Shown piece after piece: positions 52,303 to 61,990 of a stretch of 64,000 bases of DNA. The DNA is from Candidatus Methylacidiphilum fumarolicum (lineage in GTDB: Bacteria; Verrucomicrobiota; Verrucomicrobiia; Methylacidiphilales; Methylacidiphilaceae). The notes beneath the pieces were generated by a model. That model was not told where the DNA came from. It saw only the letters and a list, made by a program, of their open reading frames with translations, and did no database searches. Both the position numbers and the translations under genes were made by a program. The DNA lies in assembly GCF_949774925.1 (NCBI RefSeq), contig NZ_OX458932.1, positions 1,426,001 to 1,490,000 of the forward strand, written 5' to 3'. Every line of letters begins with the position of its first letter. Position 1 is the stretch's first letter.

Positions 52303-54119
52303 CCCATCTTCCGCAACGTTGCGTCATAAGTGATTGCAACAGAACGAAATAGATTTTTCGTTCTGCCTACATTGCCCACTTGGGCGGAGAAGCGAAGAGG
52401 GAGAGTAGATCGATCTTTTGAAGCAAGGCATTCAACTCGGGAGGAATCTGAGAGAAGAGCCCAATCAGCGGTTGTCCTTTTAGAGAGAGGTTGACCAAGC
52501 GGATCGTCTGAAGACGCCGAAGCACCTTGGGCACCTCTTCGGTAAAGCCCTTGGCCACCCATTCGGCTCCGAGCCGCGCACTTATCCAGAAGGCAAGGAA
52601 GCAGATCCTTACATGGTTGCGGACCCGGTCCGGTCGCCAGTGATAGACGGGACGGACTTCCAGGTAGCTCTTGAGCTCCGAGAAAGCGGCTTCGACCACA
52701 GCTAGCTGCTTATAGTGGGTGAGCACCGCCTGGCCCGAAGCCTTGGTCGCCGGGAGATTGGTCTCCAAGAGATACCAGCCGTCAGTCGCCTCTTCTTCCT
52801 TGACCCGCTCCTGATCCAGTTTCCACCAGAACCGGCCGCTTGCGTCGACGCCGTACTGGAAGTATTTGTGCGCTTGAAGCCTCTGCAGCGCTCGGCCAAC
52901 CCGGCTGCCGAGATTCACGGGATTCACCTGCCGGCGTGCCGCCTTCGTGATCTGGCAGAGCACCTCTTCTGCTTGGGCAATGCGGCTTTGCCTCCGTTCG
53001 CGGTCCCGCTGAGCCCGCCACTCTCCTCCCGCAATGACATAGCGCACTCCCTCCTGTTCAATCTCCAGTACCCGCGTCCGGTCCGTTAGCCAAAGCTGCC
53101 GGTCTTCAGGCAGACGACTGAGAATCTCCAAAAGCTTGGCCCGAGTCGACCGGGTCACGTACTCCAGCTCCATGCCAGTCAGGATCTCCAAGTTCCACCA
53201 ACTCCTCATCCCCCCGTCGAAGACGAAGGTCGCCTCTTGGATCCCAAACCTCCGTCTGAGCGTGACCAAGAGCCCCGTCAAGGTCGTGCGGTCCGCCCGA
53301 TTCCCTCTCAGCACTTCCACATGGAACGGAATCCCCCGACCATCCGTAGCCACCGCCAGAAGAACTTGGCGCCGATCCTGCCGGTGATCCCGGCTATAGC
53401 CATATTGCGCTAGTCCCTCAGGGCCCTCCCCTTCGAAGTAAACACTCGAAATATCGTAGAGCACCAGGCTCGCCCCCTGCGGCTGACTTCCTTGGTAAAG
53501 CTTCTTCTCAATCCCACTCCAACAGCCGTTCAACTCATCCATCGCCCGGTAGAGCTCGTCTTCATCCAGATCCTTCTCCTCAAGCCCACAAGCCTTAGCC
53601 AGAAGAGTCCCCCGCGCTTCCTCCCGAAGGGCCAGCTTCGAGGAAGGAAAGAGAATCCGGCCAAAAATCATCGCCTTCAAAAGCCTTCGTTTCCGCTCCG
53701 AGCCAACATTGGCAAAGACTTCATCGAGGCCAAAGCGACCCCAGGCTTCTTCGAGAACGGCCAATCCGCCGTAATCAAGTGCCTCCTGCACTTCGAGCCC
53801 CTCTACAGGGACAAGACGCTTCTTTTGCAAGGCCGCCGCTAGCACTTCTCGAGCCTCTTCCGGCAACCGGGTCACGTTGGCAATCCGGCGTGTCTTCACC
53901 TGCTTCCCCACCCGGTAGGACTCTCGGACAATATAGGATCGATAGATCTTCCCTTTGTGGCGGGTGCGGACCTCCTGCAAGTACATGCCTACCTAACTAA
54001 CATATTTTCTACACGATGCCAACATAATAATAAAAGATAAATAAATTATTGAGGCCTACACAAATATACATAAGTCATTGATACATCAACAAAATGGTCA
54101 AAAACTTGCGGAAGATGGG
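52303..54119 (-). mobile_element. IS1634-type insertion sequence, second kind, complete
   Basis: An 1.82-kb element with perfect 14-base inverted repeats CCCATCTTCCGCAA (52303-52316) and its complement (54106-54119). A 4-base direct repeat CTAG flanks it (52299-52302 and 54120-54123). Its single transposase is intact. It belongs to the same broad family as the element at 26819-28741 but shares only the CCCAT start of the repeats. Confidence 0.88.
52367..53986 (-). CDS. IS1634-type DDE transposase (second kind)
   Basis: Uninterrupted 539-residue transposase. N-terminal MYLQEVRTRHKGKIYRSYIVRESYR is a DNA-contact domain; the catalytic Asp residues lie in VLYDISSVYFEGEGPEGLAQYGYSRDHR and EATFVFDGGMRS, the Glu in YKQLAVVEAAFSELKSYLEVRPVYHW. 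It shares the YFEGEGPE(G/E)LAQ(Y/F)GYSRD block with the other IS1634-type transposase here. GC-rich relative to its surroundings, suggesting recent acquisition. Confidence 0.9.
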   Translation of the reverse strand: MYLQEVRTRHKGKIYRSYIVRESYRVGKQVKTRRIANVTRLPEEAREVLAAALQKKRLVPVEGLEVQEALDYGGLAVLEEAWGRFGLDEVFANVGSERKRRLLKAMIFGRILFPSSKLALREEARGTLLAKACGLEEKDLDEDELYRAMDELNGCWSGIEKKLYQGSQPQGASLVLYDISSVYFEGEGPEGLAQYGYSRDHRQDRRQVLLAVATDGRGIPFHVEVLRGNRADRTTLTGLLVTLRRRFGIQEATFVFDGGMRSWWNLEILTGMELEYVTRSTRAKLLEILSRLPEDRQLWLTDRTRVLEIEQEGVRYVIAGGEWRAQRDRERRQSRIAQAEEVLCQITKAARRQVNPVNLGSRVGRALQRLQAHKYFQYGVDASGRFWWKLDQERVKEEEATDGWYLLETNLPATKASGQAVLTHYKQLAVVEAAFSELKSYLEVRPVYHWRPDRVRNHVRICFLAFWISARLGAEWVAKGFTEEVPKVLRRLQTIRLVNLSLKGQPLIGLFSQIPPELNALLQKIDLLSLFASPPKWAM

Positions 54120-54123
54120 CTAG

Positions 54124-54817
54124 CAACTCCATCATATCCTAAACCTGGCCATTTTGATCTCTCCAGAATAGGAGACTACCACCATCCAACATTTCTGAAC
54201 CGCTAAAGCCGCTTCCAGATTCTAGAACTTAAGCTCATCTACAAACACCATTGCCCCACATCAATGGCCTTAAAATCTGGACTCAATAACAGGAGCAGAA
54301 GCTTCGACTTGGGGGTCATGTAGTTCGGAATTGAACTTGGTAATGAGTTTCAAAACTGCCAAAACCCAATAGATCGCATGTTTCACAAGTCTAGCAATTA
54401 GCAATCCATTTCCACTCTCGAAGTGGCTTGGATACGCGGCGATGTATGGTCCAAAGCACTTAAGTTTTCCTCTGACTCCTCAAATAAGGACTTACTGAGA
54501 CATCTATTCGAAGAGAACTGGTAGTGTCGTGTCTTCTCCAGCCAATTTGTTTTAGGTCAATTTTTAACCATTCTTTCTTAAGCAATACCTTAAACAGAGG
54601 ATAGAAGTTGGGAAAAAAATCTTTCTATTTATCTTCATTTTCATAAGAAAAATGACATGGATAAAAAATGACAGATCCAATAATGCAGTAGATATGACTT
54701 CTTTTAAAGAAGTTTGTTAAAAAGGAAGAAGAAGCAAAGAATAAACCTTTTTTGACTTCTTTATTTCAAGTAAACTCTTTAAGAGTTTATTAATTGAAAA
54801 GATAAAATATCCCTTCG
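54124..54817. other. Gene debris between IS element and methyltransferase
   Basis: No intact gene is visible. On the minus strand an open stretch of about 70 codons without a start (roughly 54290-54500) reads GPYIAAYPSHFESGNGLL, IARLVKHAIYWVLAVL and LHDPQVEASAPVIESRF; its composition looks coding, so it is probably a fragment of an unrecognised gene. From 54560 on the DNA is AT-rich and should contain the promoter of the gene at 54818. Confidence 0.4.
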
Positions 54818-55711
54818 GTGCAAAAAAAAGCTTTTTTCTTTTTTATCGTACTTATTTTATTAATCAACCTAACCCCAGATTTCTTTGGTGCTACAGTTGA
54901 TGTATCTCGTGATTCTCCTGCTCTTGCTTTATCTTACCAACGGCTAAGCCAACCGCAATTTCAGCAAGGTAAAAAATTGATCCATTTATTAAAGATTAAA
55001 GCCGGAGAGAAAGTATTAGACATTGGATGTGGTTCTGGAGAATTAACCGCATATACAGCCCAGTTTGTTAAGCCAAAAGGATGGGTGCTCGGGATAGATC
55101 CCTCACCGTATCGAATCGAATTAGCAAACCAAAAAAGGAATAAAAATCTTTCCTTTAGGATTGGTGGTTCAGATGATTTATCCAGTCTTCCCTCCAATTT
55201 CTATGATGTCGTTTATCTCAATTATGTCTTCCACTGGATATTTGATAAAAATCGGGCATTAGAAGAAATTTTTCGGATTCTTAAGCCTGGAGGTAGATTA
55301 GGCTTATGTTCTGGAGATAAGGAACAACATTCTAAAAATTTCAAAATTCTTAGTGAATCAATTCAAGCAGTGCTTGGTTCAACGGCATCCAAAGACCTTG
55401 TCGTGCCTTATCATATAAATAAGGAAGAACTCCATAATTTAGTCATCAAAAGTGGCTTTATCATCGACTCCCTAATGGTTGAGGAGAAAACCAATTATGT
55501 AAAATCTCCAAAAGAAGTTATCGAATTTCTGGAAGCAAGCGATTTCGGCAATTTTTTAGCTGGAATTACTGAAGAGAAAAGACAGCGAATTTTGTCTTTG
55601 TTTAAACAGAAGCTATCAGCAACAATGACTTCTCAGGGAATACCAATGAAATATAGAACACTCATTCTAATTGGACATAAGCCTAAAACAGTTGCCTTAA
55701 AAGTTTTTTAA
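54818..55711 (+). CDS. SAM-dependent methyltransferase-like protein with signal peptide
   Basis: 297 residues. A class I methyltransferase core is clear: KVLDIGCGSGELTAYTAQFV binds SAM, GIDPSPYRIELA is the acidic loop, FYDVVYLNYVFHWI and RILKPGGRLGLC follow in order. Unusually the protein begins with a strong signal-like hydrophobic segment (AFFFFIVLILLINLTPDFFGA), which would export or anchor it, where SAM is not expected. The start is GTG 54818, with no better internal start. It stands alone in an accessory region; the substrate is unknown. Confidence 0.78.
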   Translation: MQKKAFFFFIVLILLINLTPDFFGATVDVSRDSPALALSYQRLSQPQFQQGKKLIHLLKIKAGEKVLDIGCGSGELTAYTAQFVKPKGWVLGIDPSPYRIELANQKRNKNLSFRIGGSDDLSSLPSNFYDVVYLNYVFHWIFDKNRALEEIFRILKPGGRLGLCSGDKEQHSKNFKILSESIQAVLGSTASKDLVVPYHINKEELHNLVIKSGFIIDSLMVEEKTNYVKSPKEVIEFLEASDFGNFLAGITEEKRQRILSLFKQKLSATMTSQGIPMKYRTLILIGHKPKTVALKVF

Positions 55712-56608
55712 AAAAAGATTTAAAGAGCCAATAACTTTTGTAAGAGTCAACCATATTCTTGAAAAGACATATCTTACTCATGAAATAGATGAATGTTTTT
55801 CTATTTAGCCGTGCCATCAAAGATGCCATAAAGATAGGCATTAAATCCGACGGGTTTTTAGGTTTTAAAATCCCTTCTTAGTTAGCTTCCTTTAATAATA
55901 ATCCGATAATCCCTCTTGATCCTTCTTGCTTTTGAAGGGAAGAAAATCAGTCTCTTTAAAATCAATTAAAAGCCTACCCTTCTTTGGATATTTAAGAAAA
56001 TGGTTCCAATAAGGAATGGGATTTTTTAAAATCAGCTTTTCACATTTTCATCAGGAAAAGGGATGGGAACAATCATCGGTTAGATCATCTTCAACAAATA
56101 ATGGTCTTGCTTGCCACATGAAAAATAACTTCTCTCCATTTGTCCTTGCTTTTCTGATGCATATTCGATTTCTCTTTCATTATCTCCTAGAATCAATAGT
56201 TTTTCATCTTATTGGAATCAACTAAAAATGCGATTTTGATGATTGCATGGAATGGTCCTGTCTTTCATCTCATAAATTGCCTTTCTTAGAGTTCATTCTA
56301 GAAATATATATTAAAAAAATTACAAAATTTTATTGTACTCAATACACTAAAACCCAATGTCCTTATTTTCAAGCACTTTCAGAGTATATTAGATCATTAG
56401 AACCTTTTTATAAAGCGAAATTAGCAGATTGTTATTTTTAATTAGATAAAAACATCATCTTGCTCGTAGTGCAATGGAATTTTTTACAATTGCACAATAA
56501 GCAATCAGTAGAAGTTGATTTTATAATCCATGGTTCTACAAAATACTCATATGCATACTGATTAGATTAAGTGTGTTAAAAAAATGAAATATTAAAAGGA
56601 GAATAAGC
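55712..56608. other. AT-rich intergenic stretch
   Basis: About 900 bases without a gene I can support. Two short frames (56016-56225 and 56247-56441) lack ribosome sites and resemble no family, though the second has a fairly protein-like C-terminal half (QALSEYIRSLEPFYKAKLADC). The last 100 bases are the promoter region of the orphan gene at 56609. Confidence 0.5.
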
Positions 56609-57292
56609 ATGGATATATATAGAATATATGTAGTAAACAATGGAGCGGATGCACAGAATTTTTGGTGCTTTCTAGCTCCTCCACAGGAACTTGTCAATGA
56701 TCAACGCGTTTTTGCTAATTCTAATGTGAGATTGAGGATTAGAAATAACGCAAATGGCCATAACTATTTTGAAGTCCCTGTTCAATATGTTATAGGAGCA
56801 GGAGCGAGTAATAACGCTGTTGGTCTTGGAGTCAAGATCGTATCAAATGTTGTAGAAGACGCCAACATTGGTGAAATGTGGGAAGCAAATTATTCAACCG
56901 TACCTCCTAATGAAGGGCCGACGTTGACAAAATTGCCAAAAGTTTCTCCAGGCAATACGATTTCCATTGTGTCTAACAGGTTCGATAAAGTCAAGAATCA
57001 AGACAATGATTGGTTTAGCAACCAATCTTTTGGGATAAAGACAACATCGGGATTTATGGGAATGACTTGGTCTCCTGAACCTCAAGAAACAAGAATATTG
57101 ACTCCAAAATTGCGGTTCTACATAAGCATCGGTGAATATGGAAGTAATGTACTCGCAAATTGGGATCAGTTCACCAATCGGGCTGCAGTCGTACATGTAC
57201 CTACTTCATTCGCATTTGAAAAGTGCACCGTGATTTATACCTCAACGGGGGATTGGAAAGTAATAAAAGGAGAGCCAGAATCAGTAGCGTGA
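56609..57292 (+). CDS. Orphan 227-residue protein, well-expressed type
   Basis: I do not recognise this protein. It has no signal peptide, no membrane helix and a beta-sandwich-like pattern rich in Asn, Val and Thr (MDIYRIYVVNNGADAQNFWC, RLRIRNNANGHNYFEVPV, VSPGNTISIVSNRFDKV). A very good AAAAGGAG lies 9 bases before the ATG, and a long perfect hairpin follows 80 bases after the stop, so the gene looks maintained and efficiently expressed as a single-gene transcript amid debris. An effector, structural or phage-derived protein is possible. Confidence 0.7.
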   Translation: MDIYRIYVVNNGADAQNFWCFLAPPQELVNDQRVFANSNVRLRIRNNANGHNYFEVPVQYVIGAGASNNAVGLGVKIVSNVVEDANIGEMWEANYSTVPPNEGPTLTKLPKVSPGNTISIVSNRFDKVKNQDNDWFSNQSFGIKTTSGFMGMTWSPEPQETRILTPKLRFYISIGEYGSNVLANWDQFTNRAAVVHVPTSFAFEKCTVIYTSTGDWKVIKGEPESVA

Positions 57293-57371
57293 TTTATAAT
57301 GATTATTGGGATGAAATTCAAATCAACTCATAAATCATTATAATGATTGTGGAGATTGATTATTCTTAATT

Positions 57372-57416
57372 GAAAGAGAAGGCAAATCGTAACAATAGAA
57401 ATTTGCCTTCTCTTTC
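57372..57416 (+). terminator. Rho-independent-like terminator after orphan gene
   Basis: Bases 57372-57387 and 57401-57416 form a perfect 16-base stem with a 13-base loop; TCTTTCTATG follows as a partial T-run. Because the stem begins with an A/G run and ends in T-rich sequence on the other side, it could work in both directions. Confidence 0.65.
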
Positions 57417-57555
57417 TATGTGATTAAAAGATAAGGAGCTGTCTGATCTTAAATTTAATAAAAAAATTAAAGACAATGGATAAATAATATGAGAATATAA
57501 TCATAACTTATTAAATATCAAATACATGCATATAATCACAATGTTTTCATAATGC

Positions 57556-57921
57556 ATGAAAACATACAAGAATCATGATCCAAATAGAGGAAAGAGAATC
57601 AAAGAAGCATTAAGCGCTCGATTATGTAATAAACAGCTCGCTCTAGCTAAAGAACTAGGAATACACGAATGCACAATATGTCGGTGGCAACAGGGAAAAA
57701 GTATTTCTTTAAAACATGCTGCACTGTTATGCGAAAAATTAGACATTTCTATGGATTGGTTAATACTTGGCAGAGGAGAAATGAATTTTCACCACAACGG
57801 CAAGAACGGTTATAACTTCCAGAAGGTTGACTTAAAGGACGTTGATGAGTTTCGTAAATTGCCAGAAGACATTTATCAGGCTTTGATGAGCCTATTAAAA
57901 GAAATAGCTAAAAGACTATAA
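57556..57921 (+). CDS. XRE-family helix-turn-helix regulator
   Basis: 121 residues. The N-terminal 70 form a Cro/CI-type domain: NRGKRIKEALSARLCNKQLALAKELGIHECTICRWQQGKSISLKHAALLCEKLDISMDWLILGRGE, with recognition helix ECTICRWQQG. The second half is a short helical tail (DVDEFRKLPEDIYQALMSLLKEI), perhaps for pairing. The next reading frame begins with GTG directly after its stop and is broken, so it looks like the first gene of a two-gene unit such as an antitoxin or phage-type control module. Confidence 0.75.
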   Translation: MKTYKNHDPNRGKRIKEALSARLCNKQLALAKELGIHECTICRWQQGKSISLKHAALLCEKLDISMDWLILGRGEMNFHHNGKNGYNFQKVDLKDVDEFRKLPEDIYQALMSLLKEIAKRL

Positions 57922-58143
57922 GTGGAGTTAGAACTTATTGATGTAGCCCAAATCCAATATCGATTGTCTGATGAGGGAAAAAAACAAGCTACTAGTAAAG
58001 GATGGTTTTAGAAGGAAAACAAAAAACAGAATTTTGATCCTATTCTTCTATTCCATAGAATCCCTACGATTAAATGCATTCAAGGCTATTTGGCCAGATA
58101 TCATCAAATTGAAAAAAAACTATCATTACTATTAAGAGAGTAA
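57922..58143 (+). pseudogene. Broken partner gene of the HTH regulator
   Basis: A 73-codon frame starts with GTG at the base after the HTH stop and ends at TAA 58141-58143. It has one in-frame TAG at 58009-58011; on both sides it reads like protein (ELIDVAQIQYRLSDEGKKQA, then DPILLFHRIPTIKC and GYLARYHQIEKKLSLLLRE). Either a recent nonsense mutation has split it or the first 29 codons alone are the product. No family recognised. Confidence 0.4.
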
Positions 58144-58248
58144 GGGGATCGATTCGATCAGAAAAGACCCTAAAAAGACATCTTTTTTTTCTTTGATAAC
58201 AAAGCGATCGATGCAACTTTTTTGTTGCACATTTGAAGAAACAGTTAG

Positions 58249-59189
58249 CCCATGTTTGGTGAAAATGGGATGATTTTGGGGGTGCTCCAGAGGAGAGGAA
58301 GCGATTTTTGCAAAAAACATAGTGCTACACTATGAATAACTTTTCTTAAGTTATTGATCGATTAAACTTGCATGTGTTGGCGTTTCGAAATAATGTCTCT
58401 TCATGTTTTTGCGGATTGTGCCGATTCGGCGACCAAGCGGGAAGGTGGTCCACTATGTTCAGCTGGTGGAGAGCTACTACGATCGAGGGAAGATTAAGCA
58501 GCGGACGATTGCCAATCTTGAGCGGTGGGAGCTTTTGGCTCCGCATGTGGACCGGCTCGTGGAGCTTTTAAAAGGGGAGCAGCGGAAGATAACTGAGAGG
58601 AATAAGATAGTATCAGCGGTGGTTTGGGAATTCTTCCTGCCTTGAGAATTGGCTGCTTTGAGCCTTGGAAACCCAAAAAAAGAACCTCTAAAACCCCCAC
58701 ATAGTGACACATTGAAAAATAGTCTATTGATAATCAATAACTTACGAAATTTTCACCAAACATGGGCTATAAGGAGCTTAGCCAAGTGGAATGGGTCTTT
58801 CGGAAGCTAAAGGATGTCCTAGAGACGCGTCCGATCTATCACCATGATCCGAGAGCCGTCCCAGGCCCATGTCTTTGTTGTTGCCTTGGCCTTCTTGCTC
58901 GACCGACTCTTGGAGAAAAAGCTAAAGCTAGCCAAGCTCCCCTTTTCCACCGAAGAGGCCTTGACTCACCTCCTACCGTCCACGTCGTCGAGGCAGATGT
59001 TGGAGGCACCAAACACCGCGGGGTCACGGCAGGAAACCGACAGGCGCGTCAGATCCTTTCCGCCCTGAAAATCAGCTCCTTAGAGCCTTGGAAATCCAAA
59101 AAAAGAACCTCTAAAACTCCCACATAGTGACACATTGAAAAAAGGACCATTGATAATCAATAACTTACGAAATTTTCACCAAACATGGG
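58249..59189 (+). mobile_element. Rearranged IS1634-type remnant with three terminal repeats
   Basis: Relative of the element at 26819-28741, lying in the opposite orientation. Part 1 (58249-58766) has both terminal repeats and joins the first 80 transposase codons (from 58403) to a short 3' tail, a miniature internally deleted derivative. Directly after its right end, part 2 (58767-59189) carries the last 120 transposase codons (YKELSQVEWVFRKLKD on) with two frameshifts and a third terminal repeat. The outer flanks are TTAG on the left and CTAA on the right, so no direct repeat remains. Confidence 0.8.
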
Positions 59190-59193
59190 CTAA

Positions 59194-59972
59194 ACTAAAG
59201 CAGAAGTAAGATCTCCTTCTATTCGAGGAAAACTCAGAGGGTGGTTTTGGGTTCTTAGTGGAATTAAAACAGAAGAAAGAGAAGTTTTTGGAGGAATCAC
59301 AAAGGAGGAGCCTTTGAGCAGTTCTTTTCTTCTTCAACCTATTCTTCCTCAATCAATTACGATAGAGAAGGATAAAAATGACTGACATAAGTATACTCAG
59401 TATATTTGGTATTTTATCGAACTTCCAATCGACGGAATGCAGCTATTCCTCCTGGAACAAAGCTCGAATCGAAATTTTATGGAGAAAGAATCTTCCGAAG
59501 GATTTGTATAACAAATTTCAGAAGGCAATCGAAGCTTTTTTCTTTTTGGTCTAATTGGCTTTCGATCAACGCGTTGCGCCAGTGCCTTTCCTCCACAATG
59601 TTTGTCACAAAGCAAAAAGCAACCCCAAAATCTCAAAGGGTGTCGAAAGATCTTGAAGACATATGATGGTTTTGGGGATTTTGTCATAAATCATTTATAA
59701 CGTGCAAATGTCTTGTAACGGCTCAAAAAACCTTAAAAAGTAAATTTAGAAAAGAATATCTTGCAAAAAAGAATAGTTCTCATCTAGGTTCAGCTGATCC
59801 TAGACAAGCAAGCGTTATTTGCTTTAGACCTATCTTAATCCAGAATCAGTATCATCTTTTACTTTTCGAAGTACCACATGATAAGATTCTAAATGAAAAA
59901 ATAAACAAGGAATATCCAAAATTTATATTAAAAAATTATATCGACGAGAAAAATCGCATCCTTTGTCAATGA
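59194..59972 (+). pseudogene. cmr1: cmr1 (type III-B CRISPR RAMP protein), decayed
   Basis: Cmr1 is a RAMP subunit of the type III-B (Cmr) RNA-targeting complex. Directly after the IS remnant the plus strand reads KAEVRSPSIRGKLRGWFWVL, the Cmr1 signature (family form ELRPPSIRGxLRWWFRAL), then EEREVFGG. In shifted frames follow NAAIPPGTKLESKFYGERIF, LYNKFQKAIEAFF, LFGLIGFRSTRCASAF, and after a further shift LGSADPRQASVICFRPILIQ and NQYHLLLFEVPHD up to a TGA near 59970. At least three frame breaks and loss of the N-terminus make it non-functional. The next frame starts within its stop (ATGA), as in an operon. Confidence 0.75.
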
Positions 59973-60545
59973 GTATTCCTTCAGTGGCTAAACTCAATAG
60001 CAATCCATCCTCGTTCAGTAAGAAAGCCTTCTCACCTCTTTCTTTTTATCAAAGAATTTTGAGAACTATCTAGAATATTCGAATTCCTCCAAAGGAAACG
60101 AAGTATGCACTGCTGATAAATAAAGATCCTTATGCACCTATGCAAAGAAAGGTTTATTAAAAGAAATTTCTATTCAGAGATCTGCCTATTATCTTTTGAT
60201 TCAGAAGATGAAGCTTTATGTAGGATCACTATTAAGACTATATTTGAGCATTCTACAAGAATATAGCAAAGTGAGAATACCAAGGATTCACAGATTGTAG
60301 CAAAGATAAAAGTTGGAATGATGCAGAACAACTGCTATAATGTTGACAATTCCGACTTGTCTTTTGGAGAATACAAGTAATTGAATGGAATAGAGAAATA
60401 GAAGATGAAATTTGGAAATTTCATCCGAACAAGCCATGCTTGTGTTCATTTGAAACGTGTGATTTGAGAATAAATGCCTTAAAAAAAGACATGCAAGTAT
60501 GTCTAAAAAGAAGAGATTAATCTTTTTCATTATAAAGGTATTTGT

Positions 60546-60967
60546 ATGAAAATAATTTCTTTTTCCTTATCGTTGTGCATTCTTTTTTATCTTTAATCTT
60601 AAATCCTCTCAAAGCTCATTTTTTAAAAGGAACAACTAATAATACATCCAGTTTATTCTCTCCCTCATCTGGACCAACTTTCACTAATGGCTTAACAACT
60701 GGAAATTCTTATTTCTTTAATTCCCCTCTTTTTCAACGGAATCTTCCACATAGATCAATCCCAGAAATAGTTCTGGATACTTTAAAGAAAATAATGATAG
60801 TCATTATTATAGGCAACGATTCATTACTCCTCGATTTAATCGGCCTATCACCTATTTAAATCTTATTCCTGGCACGATAGAGAGGACTCCTTCAACTTAT
60901 CCTCAAGTTCAGATGATGATGATGGATTTTTGGAAAATGATGATAAAGAAGAATGAAATTTACTAAC
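60546..60967 (+). pseudogene. Frameshifted exported protein
   Basis: ATG 60546 starts a signal peptide (MKIISFSLSLCILFYL) that runs into a stop; the next frame continues SLILNPLKAHFLKG, GPTFTNGLTTGNSYFFNSPL and RSIPEIVLDTLKK, then a second shift gives RQRFITPRFNRPITYLNLIP and TIERTPSTYPQV before TAA. The continuity across shifts suggests one former exported protein. I do not recognise the family. Confidence 0.4.
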
Positions 60968-61125
60968 TTCCCTTACTGCAGCTTTAAGAATTATTCTCTC
61001 TTTTCTGTAATACGCATAAAAGAACCGTTGGTAATCTTCTATAGATAATTTCACTAACGTCATCTATTGCCTTTTAGGAAATCAAGGTGTTGTATCAAGC
61101 CCTTAAACTCAATTTAGAGACGAAG

Positions 61126-61302
61126 CTAAAAGGCACTTGAGATGACTTGGTTATTTTCCTTCGTCAGCCAAACAAATAAATAATCAGGACTAGAAACGAC
61201 TTCAAAAGACAAATCGAAGCATCTTTTGAAAGTGTCTAGATGCAAAGAACATTGACGAGGAAGGCAAGGATGTAGAGCGCTTTCAGGATCAATGTGGCTC
61301 AT
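61126..61302 (-). CDS. Short conserved-looking frame or gene fragment
   Basis: A 58-codon minus-strand frame from ATG 61302 that reads like a soluble protein end: MSHIDPESALHPCLPRQCSL, DTFKRCFDLSFEVVSSPDYL, FVWLTKENNQVISSAF. The frame stays open for several codons before the ATG (LEKGIHVFIDL), so it is more likely the tail of a longer lost gene. No family recognised and no ribosome site. Confidence 0.3.
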   Translation of the reverse strand: MSHIDPESALHPCLPRQCSLHLDTFKRCFDLSFEVVSSPDYLFVWLTKENNQVISSAF

Positions 61303-61623
61303 AAGATCAATAAATACATGAATACCCTTTTCTAATCTCTATTATAACCCAGCCTAAAAAATTATGAAAATGATTCGTTACTAAGCATTAATAGCTTACA
61401 CAAATTCAAGTTTTAGAACAAAAGTGCAGATGAAAGAAACAGTCCTGCAGATTTCCATTCGAGGATTATATGCTAGTAATTCGAAACAATTATTCTTTTT
61501 TTGATCTCATATCCAAGATTCATGTTTTTCCTGAAAAACGAGACAAGTATGAATATCGATACTCTTCGGCAGAATAAAAACCATGGACTTTATAAGGCAT
61601 GTTTATGGGTTTTTTAATCATTC

Positions 61624-61990
61624 CTACTTTAAAAACACTTTGTATAAAAACATTCTTCGCAGTATTCGTATTGTATTCATCAATTTGTTTAGATCTTGAA
61701 TTTCATTAACACCATCGCATTGGTTGTACCATTCCCTTAGTTTATCAAGACCTGTGACGATAGTAACTATGTCGAATTCCATTTCTTCAGCTGCAAGATT
61801 CTTACTGACCTCCCATGACCAATTTCTAAGTTTTGTTTCACATCATTTCGAAAAATGGACATAGTACGGCTGACTTATAATCGTGTGTTCTACAGACTCT
61901 TTGGGTAAGATGCACTTACAAGCTCCTCATGTTTCCGTACGAAAGCCACTAACTCAGTTCAATTCAAGGAAATCTTTTTCTTTTACTACG
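61624..61990 (-). pseudogene. Decayed minus-strand gene, unidentified
   Basis: Protein-like blocks in order, in two frames with in-frame stops: ELVAFVRKHEELVSASYPKS, then VEHTIISQPYYVHFSK, a stop, KLRNWSWEVSKNLAAEEMEF, DIVTIVTGLDKLREWYNQCD and QDLNKLMNTIRILRRMFLYK, ending at TAG 61624-61626. The order and codon texture argue for a former gene of at least 130 codons. Its family is not clear to me. Confidence 0.4.

Noticed and set aside
52715-53842. Long plus-strand frames opposite the IS1634-type transposase
   Set aside because: Complementary shadows of a GC-rich transposase gene; no starts or family features.
60863-61063. 66-residue minus-strand frame over the exported-protein ruin
   Set aside because: It overlaps plus-strand protein-like sequence in part and has no ribosome site; kept only as part of the decayed region.
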